This document shows, in pieces, positions 33,986 through 46,223 of a stretch of DNA of 64,000 nt. Location of the stretch: NCBI RefSeq assembly GCF_022539505.1, contig NC_061510.1:93574292-93638291 (forward strand), given 5' to 3'. Both the position numbers and the translations under genes were made by a program. The stretch is from Lolium rigidum. Lineage: Eukaryota > Streptophyta > Magnoliopsida > Poales > Poaceae. The notes beneath the pieces were generated by a model. It was given only the letters and a program-made list of their open reading frames with translations. It ran no database searches and was not told where the DNA came from. Each line of letters starts with the position of its first letter. Position 1 is the stretch's first letter.

Positions 33986-34680
33986 TAGATTTTGTCAAAA
34001 TGGACTGCAAGTCGCCGCTCCTCGATCATCTTGTTGCCTTCTGCCCCGCCACCTCTATGTGGTCAATGGGTTACGGACAGAATCATGACGTTTCTCTGGC
34101 CGTAAAGCACGGCCAATTACACTAATTACCACCTGGCCAAACTAAACCCAAAGTTTACTTCACGCTCGCGTTTTACCATGATCGTCTCTGCGTGCTGTAA
34201 AAACCCGCAACAATTATTGACAAGTTGTTCTTTTTTATTTTTTTGGACGATAAATGAGCACGATAAAGCTTGCTGGGGATGGGATGGCCGGCTAGCTACA
34301 TTATTTCCTTCGACAAATTTGGGTTGCTACTACGATTCCAAAAAAGGACCTGGGTAACCAAAATCAGTTATTTGCGTGTGCGTTGCTTCATGTCGAAGAA
34401 ACCTGATATCAGTGGACGTGTACAGGAAGGCAGGTACACACAGCTCCGGCCTTTGCAACGTTCGGATTCCGTTGCGGCAACGTTCGGAAGAGTTGATCGA
34501 CGGATTGGACGCTACTGTACTATTACGCTTCTAAAGATACTACTTCAATTTACAATTACCTTGCATTCTAGCTTTTGTTAAACTAAAAGTTTATGAAGTT
34601 TAACTTTAAATAAAAGAAAGTTATTAACATTTATAATTTCGAATGCATATAATTTAAAATATAATTTGTGGCGATTCTAA
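33986..34680. other. Unrecognised; no gene seen
   Basis: Short ORFs without family features. The last ~150 bp look like a decayed Stowaway-type sequence (caatttacaattaccttgca...). This is the left flank of the Stowaway/Copia stack. Confidence 0.35.
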
Positions 34681-34682
34681 TA

Positions 34683-34690
34683 CTACCTCT
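34683..34690 (+). repeat. Terminus of the Stowaway MITE split by Copia (with CCTCT target copy)
   Basis: TA at 34681-34682, then ctacctct, ending in the CCTCT duplication (34686-34690) of the Copia element. Joined to the sequence on the other side of the other Copia half (minus strand from 20374), it gives a Stowaway end plus TTCCATAAAAAGG. Confidence 0.7.
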
Positions 34691-35633
34691 TGCTGGAATT
34701 TTGGGCATTTGGCCTTGCCCAGGCCCATTATCAAATTCTGAAACTCACTTGACCATTCCAAAAATCAGTGGCAGCACTAGTGGGGCTGAAGTTTATTCCC
34801 ACATTGCTAGTTGGAAGAGAGTTGGAGTGGTAGGGCTGTTCTAGTCCTAGTAAGTGAGTGAGAAGAGAGAGAGAGCCCTCGCGCACTCCTCCTCCTCCGC
34901 CGCCCGCCTCGCCTCGTCCCGCGCCGCGGGTTGCGGGAATCTCGCCGAGCCGAGCTTATCTTTTTGTTGTTTGGGAAATTAATTGTGTAATCAATTTTGA
35001 GTCATTAACGGACGCGTTACTCAGCCGTTTTGCCTTCCGGTTTTTCTGGATCGTGACCGTGCCGACTCGGACGTGGGACGACCTTCCCGAACCGCACTAC
35101 ATAAGACCCTTCGCAACCCTAGCCGCCACTACCAGACGCATACGCGACTACATGTTTCCAGTTCATTGCGCCACCGCCTTCGTCTTCCTCATCCCGTCCG
35201 TCGACGTGCACCGACTGCCGGGACAGTAGGCCTCCGGAACCCTGCCTCTCGTGAACCTGTACGGGTGAGGGGCAATCAGGTTTTTGGGGAGCGCTCCGGC
35301 GCAACTACTGGCATCACGACATTGTCATCGGACGACGAGTTCCTCCACACCGACAACTACTTCCCGGACCTCAGCGACTTCTTCGATAACCTCAACATGG
35401 GCGACAACGACGCTGCTGCGAAGTATGTGATCTTGTCGTTTCTCTTTCAGTTTCGGTTTGAGTTTCTTCTTCTAGTTTCTGTGGTAGATGCAATCGGTTT
35501 GTCTTGTTTAGATGTGATCTGTTCATCTACATTACTAGTCTGCACGATTAGTTTATTTGTTATTTTCATAGTCATGATTTATCAATTACTTGTTCGGATT
35601 ATTTCATATGGATATTTGCTTATATATTCAACA
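34691..35633 (+). repeat. 5' LTR of the split Copia element
   Basis: 943 bp, TGCTGGAATTTTGGGC...TTCAACA, CCTCT before it. It contains a conserved open frame ending in DFFDNLNMGDNDAAAK, immediately followed by a GTATGT splice-donor-like site (about 35424). The same frame is open in the 3' LTR at 20375-21338. Confidence 0.9.
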
Positions 35634-35669
35634 ATCCAAAAACCTGATTATAGGCAAATCAATTCAAGC

Positions 35670-38600
35670 AGCGTTGCTGCCGCTACTCGACCTCCCCTCT
35701 TTGATGGTATGCATTACAAGAGTGGCGCACAAAGGTAGTTCTATGGTTTACAAACCTTGGCAGTTTTAGCGCCACGAATGCTAGACATGAGGGGCCTTTC
35801 TCTGCAGAGGAGCAGGAAAAGTTTGAGAAGGTCGACGCCATGTTTAAGGCGGCCTTGTTCAGCATTCTCGGGGACAACATTGTTGACCCGTACGTGGCTT
35901 TCGACCATGGTAAAGATGCGTGGGATGCGCTCGAGGCTAAATTTGGGGTCTCGGACGCTGGCACTGAACTGTATGCCATGGAGCAATACTATGACTCCAT
36001 GATGACTGATGAGCACTCTGTGGTTGAGCAGGCTCATGAGATTCAGTCCCTTGCCAAAGAACTCGAGCAGTTTAAGTGTACCTTACCGGACAAATTTGTG
36101 GCCGGTGACATTATTGCCAAGCTTCCTCCCTCGTGGAGGAACTTTGCTACTTCTCTGAAACATAAGAGACAAGAGTTTTCCGTTTCGGATCTCATTGGCT
36201 CGCTTCATGTGGAAGAGAAGGCGAGAGCAAAGGACACACACGCTCGTAGTTTTGAGGGAGGTTCTAGTGCCAATGTGGTACAAAAGAAGAACTTCCAATC
36301 TCACAAGTCTAAGAATAAGAACAATGGAAAAGGCAAGTTTGATGAGAAGAACAAAGCCTCCAACTCAACCAACTTCAAGAGGAAGACTCCTTATAAGAAG
36401 AAAGGGAACTGCCATGTTTGTGGCGCTCCTGGACATTGGGCTCCTGATTGCCCAGAACGCCATGATCGGCGTGGGAACAGTGGCAAGTCCGCAAATGTTT
36501 TCATTGGCGTTGATACTAAGATGAAGGACGTTGGGTACGGTATTTCTCCTACTGTCCTTTCAGTATGTAATTCTCCTGATTGGTGGATAGACACCGGAGC
36601 CAATACACATGTATGTTCTGATGTTTCTATGTTTTCTTCTTATCAGGTCGCAAGGACTTCCTCTGTGCTGATGGGAAACAGCTCACGTGCTTTTGTTCGT
36701 GGTGTTGGTACGGTTGATCTGAAGTTTACTTCGGGAAAGACCATCCAGCTGAAGAATGTGCATCACGTTCCCTCCATTAATAAGAATCTCGTTAGCGGAT
36801 CACTTTTATGTCGAGATGGTTTCAAGTTGGTTTTTGAGTCCAATAAAGTTGTAATTTCCAAGTGTGGAGAATTTGTTGGAAAGGGTTATGTGTGCGGAGG
36901 CTTGTTCCGCTTATCTTTGTCAGACTTATGTACTCAAATTATTAATCATGTTTGCAATGATAGTGAGTCCGATATTTGGCATTCACGACTTTGTCATATT
37001 AATTTTGGGTGCATGACGCGGCTAGCGAATATGAATATAATTCCGAAATTTGCTATTGTCAAGAAATCCAAGTGCCAAGTATGTGTGCAAACTAAGCAAC
37101 CACACAAGTCTCATAAGACTGCGGAGGCCAGAGGCTTGGCACCGCTGGAGCTTATACATTCAGATCTTTGTGAAATGAATGGTGAATTGACAAAAGGACG
37201 AAAAAGATACTTCATGACTTTAATTGATGACTCTACTCGATATTGTTATGTGTACCTCCTGAAATCTAAAGATGAAGCTCTTAATCACTTCAAAATCTTT
37301 AAAGCTGAAGCAGAAAACCAACTTGATCGAAAGATCAAGCGGCTAAGGTCTGATCGTGGTGGAGAGTATTTTTCCAATGAGTTTGATTCTTTTTGTGCGG
37401 AACATGGTATTATCCATGAGAGGATGCCTCCCTACTCACGTCAGTCAAATGCGGTGGCCGAAAGAAAGAACCGTACTCTAACTGATTTGGTTAACGCCAT
37501 GTTAGATACATCGGGTCTATCCAAGGCATGGTGGGGGAGCCGATATTGACTGCATGTCATGTCCTAAATCGTGTCCCCACAAAGAACAAAACCATTACCC
37601 TGTTTGAGGAATGGGAAAAGAAAAGGCTAAAACTCTCTTACATACGAACTTGGGGCTGTATGGCGAAAGTAAATGTGCCGATACCCAAGAAGCGCAAGCT
37701 TGGACCAAAAACTGTGGATTGTGTTCTTCTGGGATATGCATTTCATAGCATTGGCTACAGATTTTTGATAGTAAAATCTGAGATATCCGACATGCATGTT
37801 GGTACAATTATGGAGTCGAATGATGGGACTTTCTTTGAGGACATCTTTCCTATGAAAGAAACGTCCAACTCATCAATTCAGGAGATGCCCAGTTCATCTA
37901 CTCATGAATTATTTCCTGAACCTATCATGGCTATATAAAACTTTGATAATCTTGTGGAGGATGACGATGAAGCTCCCAAAAGGAGCAAGAGACAGAGGAC
38001 TGCAAAATCCTTTGGACATGATTTCATTGTGTACCTCATGGATGACACTCTCACTTCTATTTCAGAAGCCTATGCATCTCTGGATGCTGACTTCTGGAAG
38101 GAAGCTGTCCGTAGTGAGATGGATTCCATCTTAGCCAATGAAACTTGGGAAATTACTGATCGTCCTTATGGGTGCAAACATGTAGGATGTAAATGGGTGT
38201 TCAAGAAAAATCTTAGGCCTGATGGTACTATTGAAAAGTACAAGGCACCGTCTTGTGGCCAAGGGTTATACCCAGAAAGAAGGTGAAGATTTCTTTGATA
38301 CATACTCACTTGTTGCCAGACTGACCACCATTCGAGTGCTACTATCCTTGGCTGCTTCACATGGTCTTCTCGTTCATCAAATGGATGTTAAGACTGCTTT
38401 CCTAAATGGAGAGCTTGAAGAGGAAATTTATATGGAGCAGCCTGATGGATTTGTAGTAGATGGTCAAGAAGGAAAGGTGTGTAAATTACTGAAGTCTTTG
38501 TATGGGCTTAAGCAAGCACCTAAGCAGTGGCATGCAAAGTTTGAAAGAACTTTAACCGCTGAAGGCTTTGTTGTAAACAAAGCTGACAAGTGTGTATACT

Positions 38601-39105
38601 ATCGCCATGGTGGGGGCGAAGGAGTAATTCTTTGTCTCTATGTCGATGACATATTGATATTCGGGACCAACCTTACTGTGATTAAGGAGGTCAAGAAGTT
38701 CCTATCTCGTTGTTTTGAGATGAAGGACTTGGGAGTAGCTGATGTGATCTTAAACATTAAGCTGCTGAAGGATGACGATGGTTCGATTACATTGCTTCAG
38801 TCCCACTATGTGGAAAAGATCCTGAGTCGCTTCGGGTATAGCGACTGCAAATGTTCTCCAACGCCTTATGATCCTAGTGTGATAATTCGTAAGAATAAAA
38901 GAATTGCTAGAGATCAATTGAGATATTCACAGATCATTGGCGCGCTTATGTATTTAGCCAGCTCCACGAGGCCTGACATCTCCTTTGCTGTAAGTAAACT
39001 CAGCCGTTTGTGTCTAGACCTGGAGATGTTCATTGGCATGCTCTTGAGAGAGTTTTGCGCTATTTGAAAGGCACTGCGAGTTATGACATTCACTATACTG
39101 GGTAT
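35670..39105 (+). pseudogene. Ty1/Copia gag-pol, 5' and middle part, several frameshifts
   Basis: Gag from about 35690 (RPPLFDGMHYK), shifted near 35718, then MFKAALFSILGDNIVDPYVA and onward. The nucleocapsid knuckle CHVCGAPGHWAPDC lies near 36412 and the protease DWWIDTGANTHVCSD near 36580. GAG-pre-integrase is seen as SDIWHSRLCHINFG. In the integrase, the HHCC side (CQVCVQTK) precedes HSDLCEMNGE, DDSTRYCYVYLLKS and RSDRGGEYFSNEF. A shift near 37530 separates the integrase tail. RT includes VKTAFLNGELEEEIYMEQP, LYGLKQAPKQWH and the catalytic LCLYVDDILIFG (near 38640), with shifts near 38250 and 39007. RNase H begins and stops at codon TAT (39105), where the Sabrina-like element starts. The remaining RNase H is at 22390-21896 on the minus strand. 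Normally one polyprotein; here inactive. Confidence 0.92.
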
Positions 39106-40698
39106 TGATACGTCTCCAACGTATCTATAATTTCTTATGTTCCATGCTAGTTTTATGACAATACCTACATGTTTTATTCATACTTTATATCATTTTTATG
39201 CATTTTCCGGGACTAACCTATTAACAAGATGCCGAAGCGCCAATTCCTGTTTTCTGTTGTTTTTGGTTTCAGAAATTCTACACAGGAAATATTCTCGGAA
39301 TTGGACGAAACAAAAGCCCACGGCCCTATTTTCCACGGAGTGTTCCAGAACATCGAAGAAGAGTCGGAGACGGCCAGCAGGGGGGCCACCCCATAGGGTG
39401 GCGCGGCCCCACCTCCAGGCGCGCCGAGGTGTGGGGAGCCCACCTCGGGACTCCCCCGACGCTGCCTATTCGCCTATATATTCCTTCGTATCGGAAAACC
39501 CTAGTACCGAGAGAATACGAGAAAAGTTCCAGAGACGCCGCCGTCAACCCCATCTCGGGGGGGGGGGGGGGTTCTGAAGATCACCTCCGGCACCCTGCCG
39601 GAGAGGGGATTCATCACCGGAGGGCTCTACATCACCATGCCCGCCTCCGGACTGATGCGTGAGTAGTTCATCCTTGGACTATGGGTCCATAGCAGTAGCT
39701 AGATGGTTGTCTTCTCCTATTGTGCTATCATGTTTAGATCTTGTGAACTGCCTATGATGATCAAGATCATCTATTTGTAATGCTACATGTTGTGTTTGCT
39801 GGGATCCGATGAATATAGAATACTATGTCAAGTTGATTATCAATCTATCATATATGTGTTGTTTATGATCTTGCATGCTCTCCGTTGCTAATAGAGGCTC
39901 TGGCCAAGTTGATACTTGTAACTCCAAGAGGGAGTATTTATGCTCGATAGTGGGTTCATGTCTCCATTGAATATGGGGGAGTGACAACAACCCCTAAGGT
40001 TATGGATGTGCTACTGCCACTAGGGATAAAACATCAATGCTTTGTCTAAGGATATTTGTATTGTTTACATTACGCACAGTACTTAATGCAATTGTCTGTT
40101 GTTTGCAATTTAATACTGGAAGGGGTGCGGATGCTAACCCGAAGGTGGACTTTTTAGGCATAGATGCATGTCGGATGGCGGTCTATGTTCTTTGTCGTAA
40201 TGCCCTAAGTAAATCTCATAGTAGTCATCATGATATGTATGTGCATTGTTATGCCCTCTCTATTTGTCAATTGCCCAACTGTAATTTGTTTACCCAACAT
40301 GTTATTTATCTTATTGGAGAGACACCACTAGTGAACTATGGGTCCATTCTTTTACATCTGAAATACAACCTACTGCAATCATTGTTCTCTGTTGTTCTCT
40401 GCAAGCAAACATCATTCTCCACACCATACGTTTAATCCTTTGTTTTCAGCAAGTCGGTGAGATTGACAACCTCATCATTAGTTGGGGCAAAGTATTTTGA
40501 TTGTGTTGTGCAGGTTCCACGTTGGCGCGGAATCCCCGTGTTGCGCCGCACTACACTCCTTCACCAACAACCTTCACGTGCCCTTCATCTCCTACTGGTT
40601 CGATAACCTTGGTTTCTATCGAGGGAAAACTCGCTGCTGTACGCATCATACCTTCCTCTTGGGGTTCCCAACGGACGTGTGCTTTACCGTCACAAGCG
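39106..40698 (+). repeat. 5' LTR of Sabrina-like copy 1
   Basis: 1593 bp, TGATACGTCTCCAACG... to 'ccgtcacaagcg' (terminal A changed to G compared with copy 2). A 14-G homopolymer sits near 39557 where copy 2 has 8 C on its plus strand. Confidence 0.88.
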
Positions 40699-40906
40699 CG
40701 CTACTTTTCCGGCGCCGTTCCCGGGGAGATCAAGACACGCTGCAAGGGGAGTCTCTCACACCCAATCTATTTACTTTGTTTATTGTCTTGCTTTATGTTA
40801 TTTTCTTTCTTGTTTGCTTTCTTTATATCAAAAACACAAAAAAATTAGTTACTTGTTTTACTTTATTTAATTCGGTTTTGCTTTATTTATTTTTATTATT
40901 GCTAAA

Positions 40907-41635
40907 ATGAGTAGTCCTGAAGTTGAAGTTCGTTCGTTTAAGCAACAAAGGGGAGAAAGTTTTAAAGATGCTTGGTATAGAATTAGTGATGCTCATCATA
41001 GGTGCACTAAGAAACACTCCACTATTATCCTCCTTAGAAACTTTTATGTTGGTATCTCTAGCTAGAATAGGTATGTTCTTGATACTCTTACAGGGGGTAA
41101 TTTCCTAGGTACTCCTGCTTTAGAAGCTAGTTACATCATTGAGAGTCTAGTTGGAATACCACCTGTTAATGAAGCTAAAATTGAAATCTCTCTTGAGGAT
41201 GTCATGAAAAAGTTGGAGGCCATAGAGAAAAATCTTCCAAGTGTTGAGACTAAATTGGGAATATTACTTGATAATACTGATAAACTTGATAAATCCCTAG
41301 GAGAAATTAATGAAAGAATTGATGTCTTAGAAACTTGTGCTATCCATGATAATCAAACCCATAGGATTGGTGAACTTGAAGAAGCTATGGGAACCTTGGG
41401 TTCAACTTTTTCTTCTTTTAAGTTTAAGGAGAAAGCTTATGTGGGTAAGGAGCAAAAGTTCATGTATGTCCCTAAGATGCCAAAGCCAAAGAATCATTAT
41501 GAGCTTAAAATTGATAAAACCCTTAGTACCACTATGAGAAATTTAGATAATGAAGGATCTAAGATACCTTTTGCGACAAGTTATGTTTTTAGGGAAAATT
41601 ATGATGTTGATGCTTCTTCCCTTGATGTTACTTGA
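40907..41635 (+). pseudogene. Gag/protease remnant ORF of Sabrina-like copy 1
   Basis: ATG at 40907 (MSSPEVEVRSFKQQRGESFK), frame to a stop at 41633-41635, about 242 codons. Contains an in-frame TAG at 41063-41065 where copy 2 encodes Trp (GISSWNRY). The order is N-terminal Gag segment, linker MKKLEAIEKNL, a coiled-coil-like stretch (LLDNTDKLDKSLGEINERI), then the post-protease tail ending NYDVDASSLDVT. The Gag core (RGRAKDWL), zinc knuckle, protease, RT and integrase are missing. With copies 2 and 3 it shows a lineage of non-autonomous elements. Confidence 0.8.
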
Positions 41636-43898
41636 TTTTCACTTTCTGCGCCTAGCTGAAAGGCGTTAAAGAAAAGCGCTTATGGGAGATAACCCATTAT
41701 TTTATTTCTGCAAATTTTGTTTTATATTTGAGTCAAGGTGCTTGTTACTACTGTAGCAATACCTTTGTATCTTTATTTTATTGCATTGTTGTGCCAAGTA
41801 AAGTCTTTGATAGAAAGTTGATACTACATTTGGATTTCTGCGCAGAAATAGATTTTTAGCTGTCACGGTTTTGAGTTGTTCTCTCTGTAAAAAAATCTAA
41901 AAATCTTGAAAAGATTCATGAGTAATCCTCAGATATATACGCAACTTTCATTCAACTGGAGCTTTTTCATCTGAGCATGTTAAGTGCCTCGAAAAAATTC
42001 GTCTTTACGGACTGTTCTGTTTTGACAGATTCTGCCTTTCATTTCGCATTGCCTCTTTTACTGTGTTTGAGTGGGTTTCTTTGCTCCATTAAATTTCAGT
42101 AACCTTGGGTAATGTCCGGAAGTGTTGGGAATGATTGTGTCCTTGCTGAACATGTGAATTTTTGATTATGCACTAACCCTCTAATGAGATTGCTTTGAGT
42201 TTGGTGTGAAGGAAGTTTTCAAGGATCAAGAGAGGAGGATGATATAATATGATCAAGAAGAGTGAAAAGTCTAAGCTTGGGGATGCCCCCGTGGTTCATC
42301 CCTGCATATTTCAAGAAGACTCAAGCATCTAAGCTTGGGGATGCCCAAGGCATCCCCTTCTTCATCAACAACTTATCAGGTCACCTCTAGTGAAACTATA
42401 TTTTAATTCCGTCACATCTTATGTGTTTTACTTGGAGCGTTTGTGTGCTTTTATTTTCGTTTTGTTATTTTCATTCTCTGAATAAATCGGATCCTAACAT
42501 GCTTGTGTGGGAGAGATACACGCTCCGCTTTTTCATTTGAACGCTGGTGTTCTTCGCTTTAACTTTTAATGTTCATGGCAAAAGCCGAAAGCCGCTGCAC
42601 TTATTGCTATTTGGTTGGAAACCGAAAATGCTTCATATGGTAATTGGTATATTGTCTTGAATAATTTGATACTTGGCAATTGTTTTGAGCTCTCAAGTAG
42701 ATCATGTTTAAGCTCTTGCATCATGTAGTTTAAACCTATTAGTGGAGAACTACCGTAGAGCTTGTTGAAATTTGTTTTGCATGATTGGTCTCTCTAAGGT
42801 CTAGATATCTTCTGGTAAAAGTGTTTGAGCAACAAGGAAGACAGTGTAGAGTCTTATAATGCTTGCAATATGTTCTTATGTAAGTTTTGTTGTACCGGTT
42901 CATACTTGTGTTGCTTCAAACAACCTTGCTAGCCAAAGCCTTTTACTGAGAGGGAATGCTTCTCGTGCATCCAAAACCTTGAGCCAAAACTTATGCCATT
43001 TGTGTCCACCATAACTACCTACTATGTGGTATTTTTACGCCATTCCAAGTAAATACTTCATGTGCTACCTTTAAACAATTCAAAACTTTATTACTCCTTA
43101 TTTGTGTCAATGTTTTATAGCTCATGAGGAAGTATGTGGTGTTTTATCTTTCAATCTTGTTGGGCAAACTTTCACCAATGGACTAGTGGCACATCCGCTT
43201 ATCCAATAATTTTGCAAAAAGAGCCGGCAACGGGGTTCCCAGTCCCAATTAATTAACTTTCATTAATAATTCTCTTCACGTGTTTTGCCCTGATTCATCA
43301 GTAAGCAACTTAATTTTGCAAATAGACACTCCTCCATGGTATGTGAAATGTTGGAAGGCACCCGAGGATTCGGCTAGCTATGGCTTGTGAAAGCAAAAGG
43401 TTGGGAGGAGTGTCATCCATAAATAAAAATTAAGTACATGTGTAAACAAAAGAGAAGAGGGATGATCTACCTAGATGGTAGAGATAACGTCCTTCATGGG
43501 AGCCGCTCTTTGAAAGTCTGTTTGACAAGGGGGCTACCATTCGTTGACAACAACAAACACCTCTCAAAACTTTACTTTTATGCTCTCTATAAGATTTCAA
43601 AACTTGAAAAGCTCTAGCACATGATTTAATCCCTGCTTCCCTCTGCGAAGGGCCTTTCTTTTACTTTATGTTGAGTCAGTTTACCTACTTCTTTCTATCT
43701 TAGAAGCAAACACTTGTGTCAACCGTGTGCATTGATTCTTACATGCTTGCTTATTGCACTCATCATATTACTTTGTGTTGACAATTATCCATGAGATATA
43801 CATGTTGAAAGTTGAAAGCAATTGCTGAAACTTAAATCTTCCTTTGTGTTGCTTCAAAACCTTCTATTAAGAATCTATTGCTTTATGAGTTAATTCTT
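41636..43898 (+). other. Noncoding internal region of Sabrina-like copy 1
   Basis: Begins with 'gcctagctgaaaggcgttaa' and contains 'agcttggggatgcc' twice near 42280 and 42335, polypurine-like runs resembling the one before the 3' LTRs of copies 2 and 3. No ORF of note. It corresponds to 26509-24245 (minus) of copy 2. Confidence 0.75.
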
Positions 43899-44185
43899 GG
43901 GATTTCTATTTTCGTGCCCTCGGGTCGTTAGTTGTACTCAGTTTTCCCCAGCCCCTTTGTTTTTCCTCAGTTTTCCCCAAGCCTATGTCTGAAACCCGCA
44001 GAAGGAGCTCAGACGGAAGGAATCCGTTTATTTGGACGTTCTGTGCTGACGTGTTGCGCCGCGTCGTCTGTGGGGCCGCGTCGTGTGGGGCCGCGTCCTG
44101 TGGGGCCGCGTCGCGTGGGGCTAGTAGAAAGGGACCGCGTGGGACAGGACGAGAAGCGTTTGGTCGCACGTGAGCAGGAGCTGGG

Positions 44186-44570
44186 TGACAAGGGATTAAC
44201 TTGTCAATGCCTATGGATTGTAGGCTAGGGTTTAGTTAGAAGTAGAGGGCAAGTAGATCTCGAAGGTTTCAGCCGAAAAGTACTCGACGAATATGAAAAC
44301 TAGGGTTTGCAGACAATGATTAGATGATCTTCTCGTCCCTCGACCCCCCTTTATATAGGTGGAGCCGAGGGATTCGTGCTATACAAGGATTACAGAGTCC
44401 GGGATGGTTTCTAACTCATCCCGCCAGATTACAAATAACACTTCCTATTACAACTCTATCTTTTCCTTAAATACATCTTGGGCTCTCGAGTCTTCTTATT
44501 CTTCGGGTAGTGGGCTTTCAATAAACCCCAGGTACTATATTCGGCAGGCCCATTTGGGATGCCTATGTCA
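44186..44570 (-). repeat. Solo LTR (TGACATAGGCATCCC family)
   Basis: 385 bp, minus strand TGACATAGGCATCCC...CCTTGTCA, flanked on both sides by CTGGG (44181-44185 and 44571-44575). A perfect 5-bp duplication with no internal sequence marks LTR-LTR recombination. Same family as 4804-5194. Confidence 0.92.
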
Positions 44571-44977
44571 CTGGGTTTTGTCTCTCTCGGCCCAAATTGG
44601 CATTTTTAAGAGCACCTTTTCCCCTCTTTCTCTCTCTGTCATTTTCACCAAATTAGTATCAAATCTAGAGAAGCTTCTATTTCTGTCTTTCTTCAATATG
44701 GCAGCAAATCTAGTAGCAAATCTCTGGGGTTATTTATGCCTTTTGGCCCTCATTTTTTGCCCAATATGGCAGCAAATCTAGTAGCAAATCTAGAAGCTAG
44801 TATATGATAAATTCACAACAGACATAATCACAAAACTAAGTATAATACATAAACTGCATATAGCAGCCAAAAGCGAGCAATAACGTTGTTAATGTTCACG
44901 ACAAACTAAGCTGAAAAATATACAAGACGCACGCAATGTATGGACAACAAGAAGATTAGGATGAATGAATTTGTTCT

Positions 44978-46190
44978 TCATTCCTCCCCATATATTTCTT
45001 CCTCCCTCCATTCGTGCATATCCCCAAGGAAATATTCATTGAACTCCTTCCGTCTGCAGTGTGAGGCCAATACATCCTCCAAACGGTATGGCCTGTGTTC
45101 ATTTCTCATACCGTAGAGTCCTATTCTATCCACACGTAGTGGCCACTCGTCCCAGGCCTTTGTATCATGAGAGTACTCTCTGATATAACCCAAATCCGTG
45201 TAGTAGATGCTGCCAGGTCGAAGTGTCGGATACACTCTGGTGTCGATGGAGATACACCGGATATAATTCACGAAGAAGGCATTACTGCCAATGTTACTGA
45301 CCGGATGGAGAGAGCGGCTCTGAGTGTCCACACGGTACACCAATGGTTTGCCCACCAAAGCCTCGCTGACCAACAACACAAGCAGCAGATCACCATCCGA
45401 CTTCACAAGGTAGAACTTCTGACGTCCAAGTTCTGGAAATGAAATTAGTGTCTCCATCTTGACAGTGCTCGCGGCTGCTGCAACTGTACATTGGTGCACA
45501 CTATTCTTCCGATCTCAAAATTGTCCGCAGCTACCGCATACGGTTCACCATTGAACGGGGTAATGCAACGCGGACAATGGTTCTTGATCGAAAATCTTCC
45601 TTCTCCCCAATCTTCATTTATATCCTTAGTTGGAGTGCTCTCATCGACCCAACCAATTTCCGGCGGGTAATGTGCGGCAACGAAGACCATAGTCGGGGAT
45701 TTGATAACAGCGACGGATTTCAGAAAAACAGATGGCATCTGCGCCTCAAACATAGTGTTCGATTTCTTTGTGAGTGGGTTCAGCAGCCGTATCTTGTGCG
45801 GCAGGTTCTTCTGGGCAAGCACGATGACACCACGGCAAAAGCCGACGAAGTAGTATCTAAAATATATTGATGAAGATAATATTCAGCACTAAGATGTGTT
45901 TAAGATTGAAAATAAAAAGGTAGATATGGAGGAATTTGAACCTTGTATGAACTTCCGATAGATCTATGGTGACGTAGCGTGATGTGCCGAGTTGGAGGAA
46001 GGTGAACTCAGCGACGCGTGGAAGGGCGTGGTGTAGCATGATCCATTCGTCCGGGTGCACGTCGGGCTCGGGCAAACCTGAGCGCCAATTTCTGCGGACT
46101 TGCCTCATAGCGAGTAGGTGTCGGCGTACTCCTCGTTCGCCGATAAGCATTGGCCGATCCCGTGAAGTGGTCCATCAGCCGAGAGAGAGG
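44978..46190 (-). pseudogene. F-box/DUF295-like protein, frameshifted
   Basis: Minus strand, first an F-box-like remnant split over two frames (CLSANEEYADTYS, then LLAMRQVRRNWRSGLPEPDV), followed by DEWIMLHHALPRVAEFTFLQ and YVTIDLSEVHTR. A likely intron (about 45937-45862, acceptor tattttag) separates it from FCRGVIVLAQKNLPHKIRLL and NPLTKKSNTMFEAQMPSVFL. Near 45490 the frame shifts to VHQCTVAAAASTVKMETLIS, LGRQKFYLVKSDGDLLLV, CISIDTRVYPTLRPGSIYYT and a stop at 44978. The order RLLNPLTK, LVKSDGDLLLV and PGSIYYTD is that of plant DUF295 proteins, usually F-box adaptors of unknown target. It lies inside transposon-like sequence, so it is probably a captured gene copy; the two shifts could also be base errors. 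Confidence 0.65.
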
Positions 46191-46223
46191 CCCGAGTTCA
46201 CGGAGGCGCCGCGCTTGGATGCG

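Larger units (their letters stand above)
39106..43898 (+). mobile_element. Sabrina-like (Athila-lineage Gypsy) copy 1, 5' part
   Basis: 5' LTR (39106-40698), a PBS-like run at about 40704 (ttttccggcgccgttcccgg), gag-like ORF (40907-41635), and a noncoding internal region to 43898, where a DNA-transposon-like end (GGGATTTCTATTTTCGTGCC) interrupts it. Inserted into Copia RNase H with target copy GGTAT (39101-39105). Its 3' LTR is not found after 43898. Confidence 0.88.

Noticed and set aside
39555..39570. 14-G run in Sabrina copy 1 and the similar G run at 54506-54519 as G-quadruplex signals
   Set aside because: Homopolymer length is unreliable; the same place in copy 2 has 8. Likely sequencing or slippage.
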